A stretch of 64,000 bases of DNA from Aporhodopirellula rubra (GTDB lineage Bacteria > Planctomycetota > Planctomycetia > Pirellulales > Pirellulaceae): the NCBI RefSeq assembly GCF_014192335.1, contig NZ_JACHXU010000025.1:62001-126000 (forward strand), given 5' to 3'. The stretch's first letter is position 1. Every line of letters begins with the position of its first letter. A program made the translations under genes and the position numbers. Positions 48,179-57,335 of this stretch are shown piece by piece. The notes below the pieces were generated by a model that did no database searches, was not told where the DNA came from, and was given only the letters and a program-made list of their open reading frames with translations.

Positions 48179-49501
48179 GTGAGCGAAATCATTCCAGTTG
48201 ATGTCCCGACCGTCGGCGAATCCATCAGCGAAGTCCAAATCGGCTCCTGGCTGAAAAAAGACGGCGATTGGGTGGAAAATGGTGAGGATCTGGTTGAGAT
48301 CGAGACCGAGAAGGCGTCTGTTCAGATCCCAGCCCCCTCGAGCGGCTATCTGCAGGGCATTCTCAAACAAACGGATGAATTCGCGGAAGTCGGCGAGACG
48401 ATTGCTAGCATTCGCGTCGGTGAAAAACCCGAGGGCGGTGGAGGATCGTCCGATGCCCCTGCGGCATCGAACTCGAGTGCCCCCACGGCACCGGCCCCCG
48501 CTCCTGCATCACGGGCGAGCGAAAAAAGTGTTGGCGGAGCGGCCGCGTTCGTCATGCCGGCGGCCCAGCGACTACTCGACGAACACTCGTTGTCCGCCTC
48601 CGATGTGCCCGCAACCGGACCGGGCGGTAGGTTGCTCAAGGAAGATGTGCTCGCCTATATCCGCAGTGGTGCCACTCGCCCTGCCGCACCCGCACCCGCA
48701 CCGGCGCCTGCAGCACCTGCACCCGCTCCTCCGCAAGCGATGACGGCACCGCCGGCCATGGACGCCGCTCCCGCCCACACGCTGATGACCGAAGGCGCGT
48801 ATCGCAGCGAAGAGGTCAAGCCAATGAGCATGCTGCGGCGGACGATCGCGTCCCGGCTCGTCCAAGCTCAACAGACGGCAGCCCTGCTGACGACGTTCAA
48901 TGAAATCGACATGTCGCCGGTCATGAAGATTCGGTCGAAGTACAAAGACGCGTTCGCGAAGAAGCACGGCGTTAAGCTCGGGTTCATGTCGTTCTTCGCC
49001 AAAGCGGCCGTCGAAGCTCTTCGGCGATATCCAGCGGTCAACGCGGAGATCCGTGGTGACTCGATGGTTTACCGGAACTATCAAGACATCGGGATCGCGA
49101 TCGGTGGCGGCAAAGGTCTCGTCGTGCCTGTGCTTCGCAATGTCGAACGCATGTCGTTTTCTCAAATTGAAGGTTCGATTGCCGAATACGCTCGACTGGC
49201 CGGAGAGAACCGGTTGCAGCCGAGTGATCTGATGGGCGGAACGTTCACGATCAGCAACGGCGGCATCTACGGTTCGCTGTTGAGTACTCCGATCGTCAAC
49301 CCACCGCAAAGCGGTATCCTCGGTTTGCACTCGATCCAAGAACGGCCGATCGCCGAAGATGGTCAGGTGGTGATTCGCCCAATGATGTACATCGCATTGA
49401 CGTACGATCACCGGATCGTCGACGGACGCGAAGCCGTTGGTTTCTTGGTCACGATCAAAGAAACAATCGAAGACCCGGCGCGTCTTTTCCTGGAAGTCTA
49501 A
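48179..49501 (+). CDS. sucB: Dihydrolipoyllysine succinyltransferase (2-oxoglutarate dehydrogenase E2)
   Basis: 440 residues, core of the 2-oxoglutarate dehydrogenase complex. The N-terminal lipoyl domain (1-78) has Lys45 in [14 protein letters not shown]. An Ala/Pro linker precedes the E1/E3-binding domain ([20 protein letters not shown]), a second Ala/Pro linker follows, and the C-terminal catalytic domain has the active-site [12 protein letters not shown]. The sequence [14 protein letters not shown] favours SucB over pyruvate-type E2. The start is GTG 48179, without a clear ribosome site. No E1 or E3 gene is adjacent, so it is encoded apart from sucA. Confidence 0.93.
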   Translation: MSEIIPVDVPTVGESISEVQIGSWLKKDGDWVENGEDLVEIETEKASVQIPAPSSGYLQGILKQTDEFAEVGETIASIRVGEKPEGGGGSSDAPAASNSSAPTAPAPAPASRASEKSVGGAAAFVMPAAQRLLDEHSLSASDVPATGPGGRLLKEDVLAYIRSGATRPAAPAPAPAPAAPAPAPPQAMTAPPAMDAAPAHTLMTEGAYRSEEVKPMSMLRRTIASRLVQAQQTAALLTTFNEIDMSPVMKIRSKYKDAFAKKHGVKLGFMSFFAKAAVEALRRYPAVNAEIRGDSMVYRNYQDIGIAIGGGKGLVVPVLRNVERMSFSQIEGSIAEYARLAGENRLQPSDLMGGTFTISNGGIYGSLLSTPIVNPPQSGILGLHSIQERPIAEDGQVVIRPMMYIALTYDHRIVDGREAVGFLVTIKETIEDPARLFLEV

Positions 49502-49869
49502 TGCTGTTCAGTTCTTGCCCGTAACCACCGTCACCCGACGGTGGACGGTGCTTTGGCGAGCGTAGCTGCCCAAAAAGGAGACAGTCGATCTCGCCAGGCT
49601 TTGCGGGACTGACTCCTGGCGAATCGGGCTTCTCTGATCAATCTTTGCTCCTGCCTGAATCAATTGGGTGGATCGGCGTCGAGGCCTCGCATGGTGCCTC
49701 CGCCGTCTCGGTTTTTTTCGGCAAAAAGTTGCCGAAATTGCCGCTGCAATGGAATCTCTTGGTAGGACGCTCTTTTTAATGGAGCGTTGCCAGCGTCGGT
49801 TTTCGGTCGGTTCATATCTGAACCCCCGCGACGGCAAGTTTAAGATGATGCCCCACGAGAAATTCGATC
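49502..49869. other. 368-bp spacer with hairpin repeat
   Basis: No gene seen. It holds a perfect hairpin at 49525-49544 just after sucB that resembles one at 60692-60711, and a short leader before the GH43-like gene. Confidence 0.5.
49525..49544. repeat. CCACCGTC hairpin repeat, copy 1
   Basis: CCACCGTC (49525-49532) pairs with GACGGTGG (49537-49544) around a 4-base loop, 24 bp past the sucB stop. There is no T-run. A close relative is at 60692-60711, so this may be a dispersed genomic element that also serves as a 3' end. Confidence 0.65.
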
Positions 49870-51606
49870 ATGCAAAGAATACGTATTCTCATCACGCTCG
49901 TCGTCATGTCGGTACTGCACCCCAATGTCGTCGGTGCACAGTCGGGGCCGCCTGCTGCCGCCCGAGACAGTGCGGCAGCGTTTGTCACTGATCAGAAGGA
50001 AAAGGTTCCTGTCCCTGATTTGCGAAAATCTGCAAAGAAGCGAGCTTCGTCTGTTGAGCGAACTCGACCTGCCGAGTGGGCGGGACTGGTTTGCGGAGGT
50101 CGATTCATGGATCTCTTTGAACCGATGCCCGACCTGGGCGGGATGACGTCGGATACGTGGGGTGTCGAAGGTGTGGTTCCACGCGATGTCAACAATGGCA
50201 TCGAAGACCCGAAGTGGTCGTATTGGGGCGGTAACACGTTGCACGTCGATGGCAAGTATCACTTGTTCGTTTGCCGATGGCCCGAGAATGACCCTCGAGG
50301 CCATTTCGCCTATCCCGACTCGGTGATCGTTCACGCGGTCTGCGATCGCCCGTATGGTCCGTTCCGAGTTGTGCGAGAAATTGGTGCCGGTCACAACCCG
50401 ACGTGCTATCAGACGGACAATGGCCCGTTTGTGCTCTATCACACGACGGGTTGTTACATTGCCGATTCCATTGACGGTCCGTGGACCGCGTCGAAGTTGA
50501 CGTACGATAGTCGTGATCGACCGAACACCAAATCGGTGAACTACCTGCACAACAACACGTTCGCAAAACGCGAAGACGGTTCGTTCTTCATGCTCAACCG
50601 CAAAGGACAGGCGTGGTTTAGCAAGGATGGAATTTCGCCGTTCTTTCGCGTGACCGAAGGAATCGTCTATCCGCCCGCGGAAGGTCGCTATGAAGACCCG
50701 GTCGTTTGGCGAGACGAAGTGCAGTACCACCTGATCGTTAATGATTGGCAAGGACGGATTGCGTGGTATCAGCGATCCAAGGACGGTGTGAATTGGACGG
50801 TCGAACCCGGCGAGGCGTATCAGCCGGGTATCGCCGTACACGCGTCCGGCGTGAAAGAAGACTGGTACAAGTACGAACGGATTCGAATTCTTCAAGATGA
50901 TCACGGGCGTGCGATCGCGGCGAACTTTGCCGTCATCGACTTCGACAAACGTGGTGATCTTCCGAACGACTCGCACAGTTCGAAACTGATCGTGTTGCCG
51001 CTCACTGTGCCGCGGAGGCTCACGGTGCTCGGCGAGAAATCGGTCATTGGGAACACGGATTCGATTCGGATGAGAATTCATGCGGAGTCCGGCTTCGATC
51101 CACATTCCGATGTCGACGTGCAATCACTGCGTTTCGGTGCCTCGGACGAGGTGAACTTTGGTCGCGGTTGTCGGGCAGTGAAATTCGAAGAAGGCGGGGA
51201 CGACCTCATCGTCACGTTTGCCGGTGACAGCGGTTTCACTTCCGAGAACTTCGCGGGAAAACTGCTCGGCAAAACCACCGCGGGAGAGTTGATGTTCGGT
51301 TGGTCGCGTCTGCCAGGTGTGCATTACATCGAACCGATTCTTTCGGCACGTGCCCCGGTCTTCCATGACAATACCGCGAGTGTCAAAATTGAGAACTTCG
51401 GGCAAGTTGCGTCCCCAGTAGCTAAGGTGACTCTCCTGGTGCGTGGCAACGTCATCGCGTCAGAGACGGTCCCCGCGTTGGATCCGTTTGGGGAAGCCAT
51501 CGTGCGACTGCAGGTGGCACGCGAGCGACCCAGGAGGGGAGACGAAGTTACGGTGCGGATCGAACGCAATGAAGTTGAGTTAAGTTCGTTTGCGCTCCCA
51601 CAGTGA
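49870..51606 (+). CDS. Exported GH43-like five-bladed propeller protein
   Basis: 578 residues with a signal peptide (MQRIRILITLVVMSVLHPNV, cut near VVGAQ). The propeller domain (about 75-370) shows IEDPKWSYWGGNTLHVDGKYHL-like repeats, GHNPTCYQTDNGPFVLYH, and YEDPVVWRDEVQYHLIVND, with acidic residues at the places of GH43/GH32/DUF-type catalytic acids. A C-terminal beta domain of about 180 residues follows. Sucrase- or GH43-like proteins trim sugars from polysaccharides. It is 48 bp upstream of sulfatase 2 on the same strand, suggesting joint action on one sulfated glycan. Catalytic residues are not certain. Confidence 0.75.
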   Translation: MQRIRILITLVVMSVLHPNVVGAQSGPPAAARDSAAAFVTDQKEKVPVPDLRKSAKKRASSVERTRPAEWAGLVCGGRFMDLFEPMPDLGGMTSDTWGVEGVVPRDVNNGIEDPKWSYWGGNTLHVDGKYHLFVCRWPENDPRGHFAYPDSVIVHAVCDRPYGPFRVVREIGAGHNPTCYQTDNGPFVLYHTTGCYIADSIDGPWTASKLTYDSRDRPNTKSVNYLHNNTFAKREDGSFFMLNRKGQAWFSKDGISPFFRVTEGIVYPPAEGRYEDPVVWRDEVQYHLIVNDWQGRIAWYQRSKDGVNWTVEPGEAYQPGIAVHASGVKEDWYKYERIRILQDDHGRAIAANFAVIDFDKRGDLPNDSHSSKLIVLPLTVPRRLTVLGEKSVIGNTDSIRMRIHAESGFDPHSDVDVQSLRFGASDEVNFGRGCRAVKFEEGGDDLIVTFAGDSGFTSENFAGKLLGKTTAGELMFGWSRLPGVHYIEPILSARAPVFHDNTASVKIENFGQVASPVAKVTLLVRGNVIASETVPALDPFGEAIVRLQVARERPRRGDEVTVRIERNEVELSSFALPQ

Positions 51607-51654
51607 TGCGCCGCACGCATTCAGTAAATCCAATCAAGCAACCGAAGTCAGATC

Positions 51655-53196
51655 ATGAACCGAATCACCAATCGCTTCCTCGCCGTACTGTTTCTATTGA
51701 CGCTGAGTGTCGCGTTCGTGAGGTCCGCGCCTGCGAAATCACCCAACGTCATCCTCATTTTTGCCGATGATCTCGGTCCCGGCATGCTCGGGTGCTACGG
51801 GCAGCAGGTTGTCACCACGCCGAATATTGACCGGCTCGCTCGCGAGGGGATGAAGTTCAATAACTACTACGGCGGCGTCTACTGTGCACCATCCCGTTGG
51901 ACGCTGCTCACCGGGATGCATGATGGACGCGTCGGTGGTTGGGCACAGACTCGTGCCGGACTGCCGATCCTGCGTGATGCCGGCAAGATCACCGAAGAGG
52001 AATACCAACGACGATTGGAACAACTCAAAAAGAGTGCGAATCCGATCGCGCCGAATGAGGTCTTCCTTGCTCAAATCGCACAACAGGCCGGCTACCAAAC
52101 CGCTCAGTTCGGAAAGCTCGATCGTGGCTTCCTCACCTGGCACGAACGGGTGAAGCGTTTCGGGTGGGATTTCTATGAAGGCTATTTCGACCACCAACGG
52201 TGTCACGGATTCTATCCACCTTATTTGTGGCGAAACGGTGAGCAGTTTGAGTTGCCCGGCAACACGCTCGCCGATTGTGGCAAGACGAGTGAGCAAGGTG
52301 ACGAACCGGTTGGTTATGGTGGAGAAACGTATTCGCAGAATGTGTTCATCGAGGGCATTTTGAAATACCTCCGCGATCACCGCGATGTACCGTTCTTCCT
52401 GTATCACCCCACGCAACTCCCCCATGGGCCCGTGGCGATCCCTGAACTCCATCCCGACTTTGCCGATTATCCGACGATGTCGCTGGCCGAAAAGAAATAT
52501 GCTTCGATGGTCAAGATGCTCGACGACCACGTTGGCATGATCATGGCGGAGCTGAAACAATTAGGCATCGATGACAACACCATGGTGCTTTTCACATCCG
52601 ACAACGGGCACGAACTTTATTACGGACCCAAACCGGAATACAAGAATCGTCGTTTGCCCAACGGTGAAGAAGCCAATTTGACGGACAAGAAATGGCGAAC
52701 ATCGGAACACGGTGACGTGTTCAACGGTGCGGGCGGTCGTGCGGGACTCAAACGCAGTGGGTACCAAGGTGGCATGCAGTGCCCCATGATCGTTCGTTGG
52801 CCTGGGAAAGTCGCAGCGGGGAGTCAGACCGATTTGCTGATCGCGCATTATGACTTTTTATCGACGTTGGCGGACCTTGTCGGTGTCGAACCGCCATCGG
52901 GAAAAGACGGCATTTCGTATCTGCCAACACTGCTAGGCAAACCACAAACCGAAGCACACGATTACGTCATCGTCAACAATCGCTTTACGCACATGGGCAG
53001 TTGCGCGTTGATCACGGGCGAGGGAATGAAGCTCGTCGAGGCGGACAAAAAACGCGGTTTGTTCCAACTTTACAATATCCTCGATGACAACGAAGAACGT
53101 CACGATCTCTCCGCTCAGTACCCCGAAAAGGTCACTTACCTCAAGAATCTATTGCAGTCGCAGATCAACTCGGCACGCCCTGACGTGAATCCTTGA
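51655..53196 (+). CDS. Exported sulfatase (formylglycine type) 2
   Basis: 513 residues with a signal peptide (MNRITNRFLAVLFLLTLSVA). Metal-binding NVILIFADDLGPGMLGCYG and the modification motif CAPSR with Cys77 define a Cys-type sulfatase; QFGKLDRG and LFTSDNGHELYYG supply other active-site residues. The Lys-Trp-His triad of many family members (GKWH) reads GKLDR here, which may reflect a different substrate pocket. It follows the GH43-like gene by 48 bp, probably in one transcript, and is convergent with sulfatase 3. Confidence 0.92.
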   Translation: MNRITNRFLAVLFLLTLSVAFVRSAPAKSPNVILIFADDLGPGMLGCYGQQVVTTPNIDRLAREGMKFNNYYGGVYCAPSRWTLLTGMHDGRVGGWAQTRAGLPILRDAGKITEEEYQRRLEQLKKSANPIAPNEVFLAQIAQQAGYQTAQFGKLDRGFLTWHERVKRFGWDFYEGYFDHQRCHGFYPPYLWRNGEQFELPGNTLADCGKTSEQGDEPVGYGGETYSQNVFIEGILKYLRDHRDVPFFLYHPTQLPHGPVAIPELHPDFADYPTMSLAEKKYASMVKMLDDHVGMIMAELKQLGIDDNTMVLFTSDNGHELYYGPKPEYKNRRLPNGEEANLTDKKWRTSEHGDVFNGAGGRAGLKRSGYQGGMQCPMIVRWPGKVAAGSQTDLLIAHYDFLSTLADLVGVEPPSGKDGISYLPTLLGKPQTEAHDYVIVNNRFTHMGSCALITGEGMKLVEADKKRGLFQLYNILDDNEERHDLSAQYPEKVTYLKNLLQSQINSARPDVNP

Positions 53197-53262
53197 TTCG
53201 ACAAGGCAGCATGAACCAAACGAGGTGCCGTCTCTCGTAACGAGGGGTGACGATAGGTTCAC

Positions 53263-55029
53263 CTATCGGATGGTGACGGTGATGGAATCTGAAATTCCTG
53301 TCCGTGAAAAGGTCGTCGGGGATTGGTTGGCGACGGGAAAGGCATCGTCCCACGAATAGACGGACAGGGTGACTTCACCGGGACGGTGCGTTTTGAGTTC
53401 CCCGAACTTGTCCACTGAAGCGATCGACGGATCGCTCGATTCCCAAATGATGCCGTTGCGGGTGGCATTGGAGGGAACGACCTCGGCTTGCAACCGCGTT
53501 GATTCACCTCGGGGCAAAATGACCGGATTGTTGACGATACGGATGCGTTCGACGGCGATGTACCGGTTCGCGTGGAGCACGTCACCGAGGCGTTCGAAAC
53601 CAGCTTGTTGTTCGGGAGTGAGATGATCGAGATCGAGTCCACTGTGATAGAACTTGTTCCATCCAGGACCTTGGACTTTGGTGCGTCCCGACATTTCGAG
53701 TGGATCCACTCGAAGATCGAAGAAACGGCCCTTGGGATAATACCTGTCCGGTGCGTATCGTTTGAAGTTTTTGTCGAACGCATACTCGAGCACTTCGGAC
53801 GGATCCGTCATCGGACGGTTGTGGTTGTACCAGACGTATGAGGCGTCGCGGTGTTCGCCGGGACGGCCGAGCATCTGAGGCCAGAAACTGATTCCGTCAA
53901 TGTTCGCTGCGTTGGGGAGTTCGATGCCCGCGGCCTCACATAGCGTCGGATGGATGTCGGCGAGATCCACGATGCCGTCGTAGGTGCGATCCGAATCGGT
54001 GTCGCTGGTGGGGATGACGCCTGGTAGCGAAAGTACGAGTGGGACATGAGTGCCGTTGTCCGTCGTGCTGCCTTTGCCTCCGGGGTACTCACTGCCGTCG
54101 GGAAGAATATGGGTGAAGGGTTCTTTGGTTCCGTTGTCGCCCATCACGACGATCAGCGTGTTCTTTCGCAGACCGAGTTCGTTGATTTGGTCGATAACGT
54201 TGCCGATGAGTTTGTCGGTGTACGCGATCATGTCCGGGAAGTATTTCTTCTCGTCTCGGCGGCGGCCCTTCTTGTCTCGGGTCATCGCATCAAATTCGTC
54301 GAATGCCGATGCAGGGACCGTATCGGGCGTGGGTATGTGCTCATCGTGTACTAGTATCATCGGATAGTACAGAAAGAACGGTTCGTCGCGGTGTCGTTGA
54401 ATGAAGTTCAACGCAAACCGGTTGCAGATGTCAGGGCCGTACCACCGACGACCGGTCTCGGGATCGATGCTGCTGGTTTCGCCATAGTTGATCACCTCGC
54501 CATTGATCACCATGTTGGGATTGATGTATCGGCGTCCCTCACCGACAACGTCAAAACAGCAGTATTCGTCCCATCCGAATTCCGAGATGTATTTTTTTGC
54601 GGGGATCTCTACGGTCCCGCGAGTTTGTTTCCACTTGCCCGTCATTCCCGTCGTGTAGCCCGTGCGTTGAAACAGGTCGCCGAACGTGATGTCGGATGCG
54701 TGCTGCCCTTTACTGACGAGGTGATTGCGGTTGTTGTATTTACCGCTCATCAAGGTTGTGCGAGTTGGCTCGCAAAGCGGGTAGGCGAAGGCATTGTTGC
54801 ATCGCATGCCTTCGCGAGCGAGTTGGTCAATGTAAGGCGTGTTGATAATCGCATTTTCGAATCCGCCCGACTCCGACGAGATTTGGTTCGCTCCGTAAGC
54901 CGTTACCCCGTAGTGGCTGAGGTCATCGATGAGAATGAATACCACGTTGCGACGCGTCGTCGCGCCACAATTGAGAGATCCCAGCAGAGCAAACGCAATA
55001 ACCGTAGACAGGATTCGTGCCGTGTTCAT
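53263..55029 (-). CDS. Exported sulfatase 3 with C-terminal Big_2 domain
   Basis: 588 residues. A signal peptide (MNTARILSTVIAFALLGSLN) leads to the sulfatase domain: NVVFILIDDLSHYGVTAYGA, modification motif CEPTR with Cys86, GMTGKWKQTRG, and VMGDNGTKEPF. From about residue 500 a bacterial Ig-like group 2 domain follows (VILPRGESTRLQAEVVPSNA, then IIWESSDPSIASVDKFGEL), a probable binding or surface-attachment module. The stop codon lies inside a 7-bp hairpin at 53251-53268. It is convergent with sulfatase 2; the two are distinct in sequence and not a recent duplication. Confidence 0.9.
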   Translation of the reverse strand: MNTARILSTVIAFALLGSLNCGATTRRNVVFILIDDLSHYGVTAYGANQISSESGGFENAIINTPYIDQLAREGMRCNNAFAYPLCEPTRTTLMSGKYNNRNHLVSKGQHASDITFGDLFQRTGYTTGMTGKWKQTRGTVEIPAKKYISEFGWDEYCCFDVVGEGRRYINPNMVINGEVINYGETSSIDPETGRRWYGPDICNRFALNFIQRHRDEPFFLYYPMILVHDEHIPTPDTVPASAFDEFDAMTRDKKGRRRDEKKYFPDMIAYTDKLIGNVIDQINELGLRKNTLIVVMGDNGTKEPFTHILPDGSEYPGGKGSTTDNGTHVPLVLSLPGVIPTSDTDSDRTYDGIVDLADIHPTLCEAAGIELPNAANIDGISFWPQMLGRPGEHRDASYVWYNHNRPMTDPSEVLEYAFDKNFKRYAPDRYYPKGRFFDLRVDPLEMSGRTKVQGPGWNKFYHSGLDLDHLTPEQQAGFERLGDVLHANRYIAVERIRIVNNPVILPRGESTRLQAEVVPSNATRNGIIWESSDPSIASVDKFGELKTHRPGEVTLSVYSWDDAFPVANQSPTTFSRTGISDSITVTIR

Positions 55030-55425
55030 GTTCGAGTGACGCCTTGATTGATGCGCAGTGGAAAGACGCGGGAGAACTTCTCGCGTCGAGTTCGTATGTC
55101 GATGACAATGGGGTGTTCGAGCAGTCTAGTTCATTGGTTGATGGCGTTCAAAGCAGGTGGATGCACCGCTGGCAGTCGGTGGATCGAAAAACCGGTGTAT
55201 AGATTGGTTGCAGGTTTGAGTGTGCGTGTCGGTGTCACGAGATCGCACAGTTTTGCTGCGATAGGGTCACACCTGTGCCTGAATGCACCATGACGAATTG
55301 CCGCATCACGAACCATCGAAACGTGTGTGGATTGGCAGTGTTGGTAGGGGAGTTCGCTACTTGCATCAAACAAATCCGGTGTCGGAAAGCAGGGGCGAGG
55401 CCATTCTCAATCAAGGAGATGAAAA
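55030..55425. other. 396-bp divergent spacer, sulfatase 3 / DUF4405 gene
   Basis: No gene seen. A short dyad GACGCG/CGCGTC lies near 55058-55080. Promoters for both flanking genes are expected. Confidence 0.45.
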
Positions 55426-56232
55426 ATGAAATTCAAGACAAAAGGCTTTACTTCGCTCCTGCTAGCAATGTTGTTTTCGGTGGTCGCGTTCTCGGGTGTG
55501 ATGTTGTACTTCACGCCTCGTGGACGGATGGCGAATTGGACGGGATGGACGATGTTAGGTTTAGATAAGCAAACTTGGTCACTGCTTCACATCAACGTTT
55601 GTTTGATGTTCCTCTTTGTCGTGGCGATGCACTTGTTCTTCAATTGGAAAGTGCTGTGGAGTTACATCCGCAAACGATCGGCGGGATTGAGGCATGCGGG
55701 AGGTTTTAACCTGAAGATCGAAATGTTGATTGCGGTATTAATCACGTCCGTCGTGACCGTGGGAACGATTATGCACTCGCCTGGTCTGACGGCGACCGCG
55801 GATTTGAATGAGAAGATCAAAGACTACTGGGACAACCAATCATCGGCGGGGCCCGCACCTCACGCGGAAGAGTTCACGCTCTCGCGGTTCGCTGACAGCG
55901 TCGGTATGACGAGCGAAGATCTCATCGCCTCGCTATCGAAAGAAGGCGTGGCGGTTGATCGCATGGATGCAACGTTTCGCGAAATCGCTGAAGCGAACTC
56001 GATAACGCCTGCGGATCTTTTCGCGATCGTTCGGCCGACCGGTTCTGATGGCATGAGCACGCGAGGGCGGAGGGGCCGAGGCGATGGAACCGGTGCCGGA
56101 CGCGGGATGGGATCCGGTCAGGGGATGGGGATGGGAAACGGTGCAGGCAACGGACGCGGTGAGAGACAGGGTAACGGTCAGGGGATGGGAAGACGTCGCG
56201 GCCTGTTGGAAGATTCCATCAGCGGCCAATAA
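55426..56232 (+). CDS. DUF4405 cytochrome-b-like membrane protein with Gly/Arg-rich tail
   Basis: 268 residues. Three hydrophobic spans (about 8-29, 52-74, 99-116) resemble DUF4405, a small cytochrome-b-like fold; the His residues in LLHINVCLMFLFVVAMHLFF are likely haem b ligands. A soluble part with a helical segment (TLSRFADSVGMTSEDLIASL) follows. The last 60 residues are a low-complexity tail rich in Gly, Arg and Met (RGRRGRGDGTGAGRG and QGMGRRRG-type repeats). AGGAG precedes the ATG. A bidirectional terminator follows directly. A membrane redox role is inferred. Confidence 0.78.
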   Translation: MKFKTKGFTSLLLAMLFSVVAFSGVMLYFTPRGRMANWTGWTMLGLDKQTWSLLHINVCLMFLFVVAMHLFFNWKVLWSYIRKRSAGLRHAGGFNLKIEMLIAVLITSVVTVGTIMHSPGLTATADLNEKIKDYWDNQSSAGPAPHAEEFTLSRFADSVGMTSEDLIASLSKEGVAVDRMDATFREIAEANSITPADLFAIVRPTGSDGMSTRGRRGRGDGTGAGRGMGSGQGMGMGNGAGNGRGERQGNGQGMGRRRGLLEDSISGQ

Positions 56233-56272
56233 AAAACGTCACCATTGAGATTTGATTCTCAACGTGACGTTT
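56231..56272. terminator. Bidirectional Rho-independent terminator
   Basis: AAACGTCAC (56234-56242) pairs with GTGACGTTT (56264-56272), and an inner TTGAGA/TCTCAA stem closes a 6-base loop. On the minus strand the stem is followed by a run of six T, so it terminates the fmdB-side transcript; it also ends the DUF4405 gene on the plus strand. Confidence 0.85.
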
Positions 56273-56333
56273 GGCGTGTGGTGTTGATTCACGGGTTGCC
56301 CGCGAGCGGAAACCGCGTGAGTTGGCTCGAGCG

Positions 56334-56633
56334 TCAGTCGGCTTTCTTGGCCGGTTTGCTGGCGGTGGAGTCCTTGCTCTTTGATTTGTCAGAACCGGAT
56401 CCGGAATCCGACTTCTTCGCGTCCGCTTTGGCGCCTTTCTTGTAGCTCTCGCTACGGTAATCGGTTTGATAGAAACCGCTTCCCTTAAAGACGATTGCGG
56501 CGCCGGTGCCGAATTGACGTTTCAGTTTTTTCTTCTTGCATTCCGGGCATTTGCTTTCCGGTTCGTCGTTGATGCCTTGAAAAATTTCAAGCTCGTGACC
56601 ACAGGCTTCACAAAGGTAATCGTAGGTTGGCAT
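56334..56633 (-). CDS. FmdB-family zinc-ribbon protein
   Basis: 99 residues. The N-terminal zinc ribbon MPTYDYLCEACGHELE with the second pair CPECKKKK gives four cysteine ligands (two C-x2-C). The rest is a charged, Lys/Ser-rich tail without structure. FmdB-type proteins are named for a putative regulator of formamidase, but most have no proven role. It lies 93 bp after grpE on the same strand and may be the last gene of the chaperone transcript, since the terminator follows it. Confidence 0.85.
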   Translation of the reverse strand: MPTYDYLCEACGHELEIFQGINDEPESKCPECKKKKLKRQFGTGAAIVFKGSGFYQTDYRSESYKKGAKADAKKSDSGSGSDKSKSKDSTASKPAKKAD

Positions 56634-56726
56634 GGAAGTGATTGCCCAATGGATGTGAAAGGGACAGGGGAGATTGTTAAGCGGGGAGGTCGATCGGATG
56701 CCGATCGACTGGTTTCGAGAACTTGG

Positions 56727-57335
56727 TTACGGGGCGCCCGTGCTGACGACGACTTGCGCCGGTCGGATCACTCGTCCGTGCATCTTGAACCCGCTGACGG
56801 CGACGTGAGCGACCTTTCCGGATTCAATTTCCGGATGAGGCATTTGTGAGATCGCTTCGTGGAAGTTCGGATCGAATTCTTCGCCATCGGCTGGGATCGG
56901 TTCGACGCCGTATTTGCCGAGTGTGTCGTCGAGTTGCTTGGCGACCATGGCGACGCCTTCACGCAGTCCCTCGGCGGCCTCAGCACCGCCGCTCGCGCTG
57001 GCGGCTTCGATGGCGCGTGTGAGGTTGTCGCGGACTTGGAGGATATCGTTCACCAACGGCATCGCGGCGAACTTCAGTTGGTCTTCGTAGTCGCGGCGCA
57101 TCCGTTTGCGGAAGTTTTCCGCTTCGGCTTGTGCTTGCAGGACTCGTTTATCGGCGGCTTCGACTTCGCTTCGCAGACGGATCATTTCTTCGTCCCGAGT
57201 TTCGGGTGCGGCGTCGTCTTGGGCAGCTTCGAACGATTCGTAGGCTTGATCGGTCGCCTCCTGAGCCGCCTCGCGGGTTTCAGTTTGGGCGTCGCGGAGG
57301 TCGTCGTTTTCAGGTTGGGATGAGGTTTCGTTCAT
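56727..57335 (-). CDS. grpE: GrpE nucleotide exchange factor
   Basis: 202 residues. An acidic N-terminal tail and long coiled-coil helix (VEAADKRVLQAQAEAENFRK) are followed by the GrpE beta-wing, with PADGEEFDPNFHEAISQMP, VAHVAVSGFKMHGRVIRPAQ and VVVS as signature. GrpE releases ADP from DnaK. Its ATG overlaps the dnaJ stop (ATGA; TGA 57332-57334), so dnaJ and grpE are translationally coupled. No dnaK is present in the window. Confidence 0.95.
   Translation of the reverse strand: MNETSSQPENDDLRDAQTETREAAQEATDQAYESFEAAQDDAAPETRDEEMIRLRSEVEAADKRVLQAQAEAENFRKRMRRDYEDQLKFAAMPLVNDILQVRDNLTRAIEAASASGGAEAAEGLREGVAMVAKQLDDTLGKYGVEPIPADGEEFDPNFHEAISQMPHPEIESGKVAHVAVSGFKMHGRVIRPAQVVVSTGAP

Noticed and set aside
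48680..48730. Short repeats of GCACCCGCACC type
   Set aside because: They encode the Ala/Pro linker of the E2 subunit, a normal feature of the family.
49840..51123. 427-codon minus-strand open frame opposite the GH43-like gene
   Set aside because: The plus-strand gene has a signal peptide, propeller repeats and a good start. The antisense frame is Arg/Val-rich without motifs.
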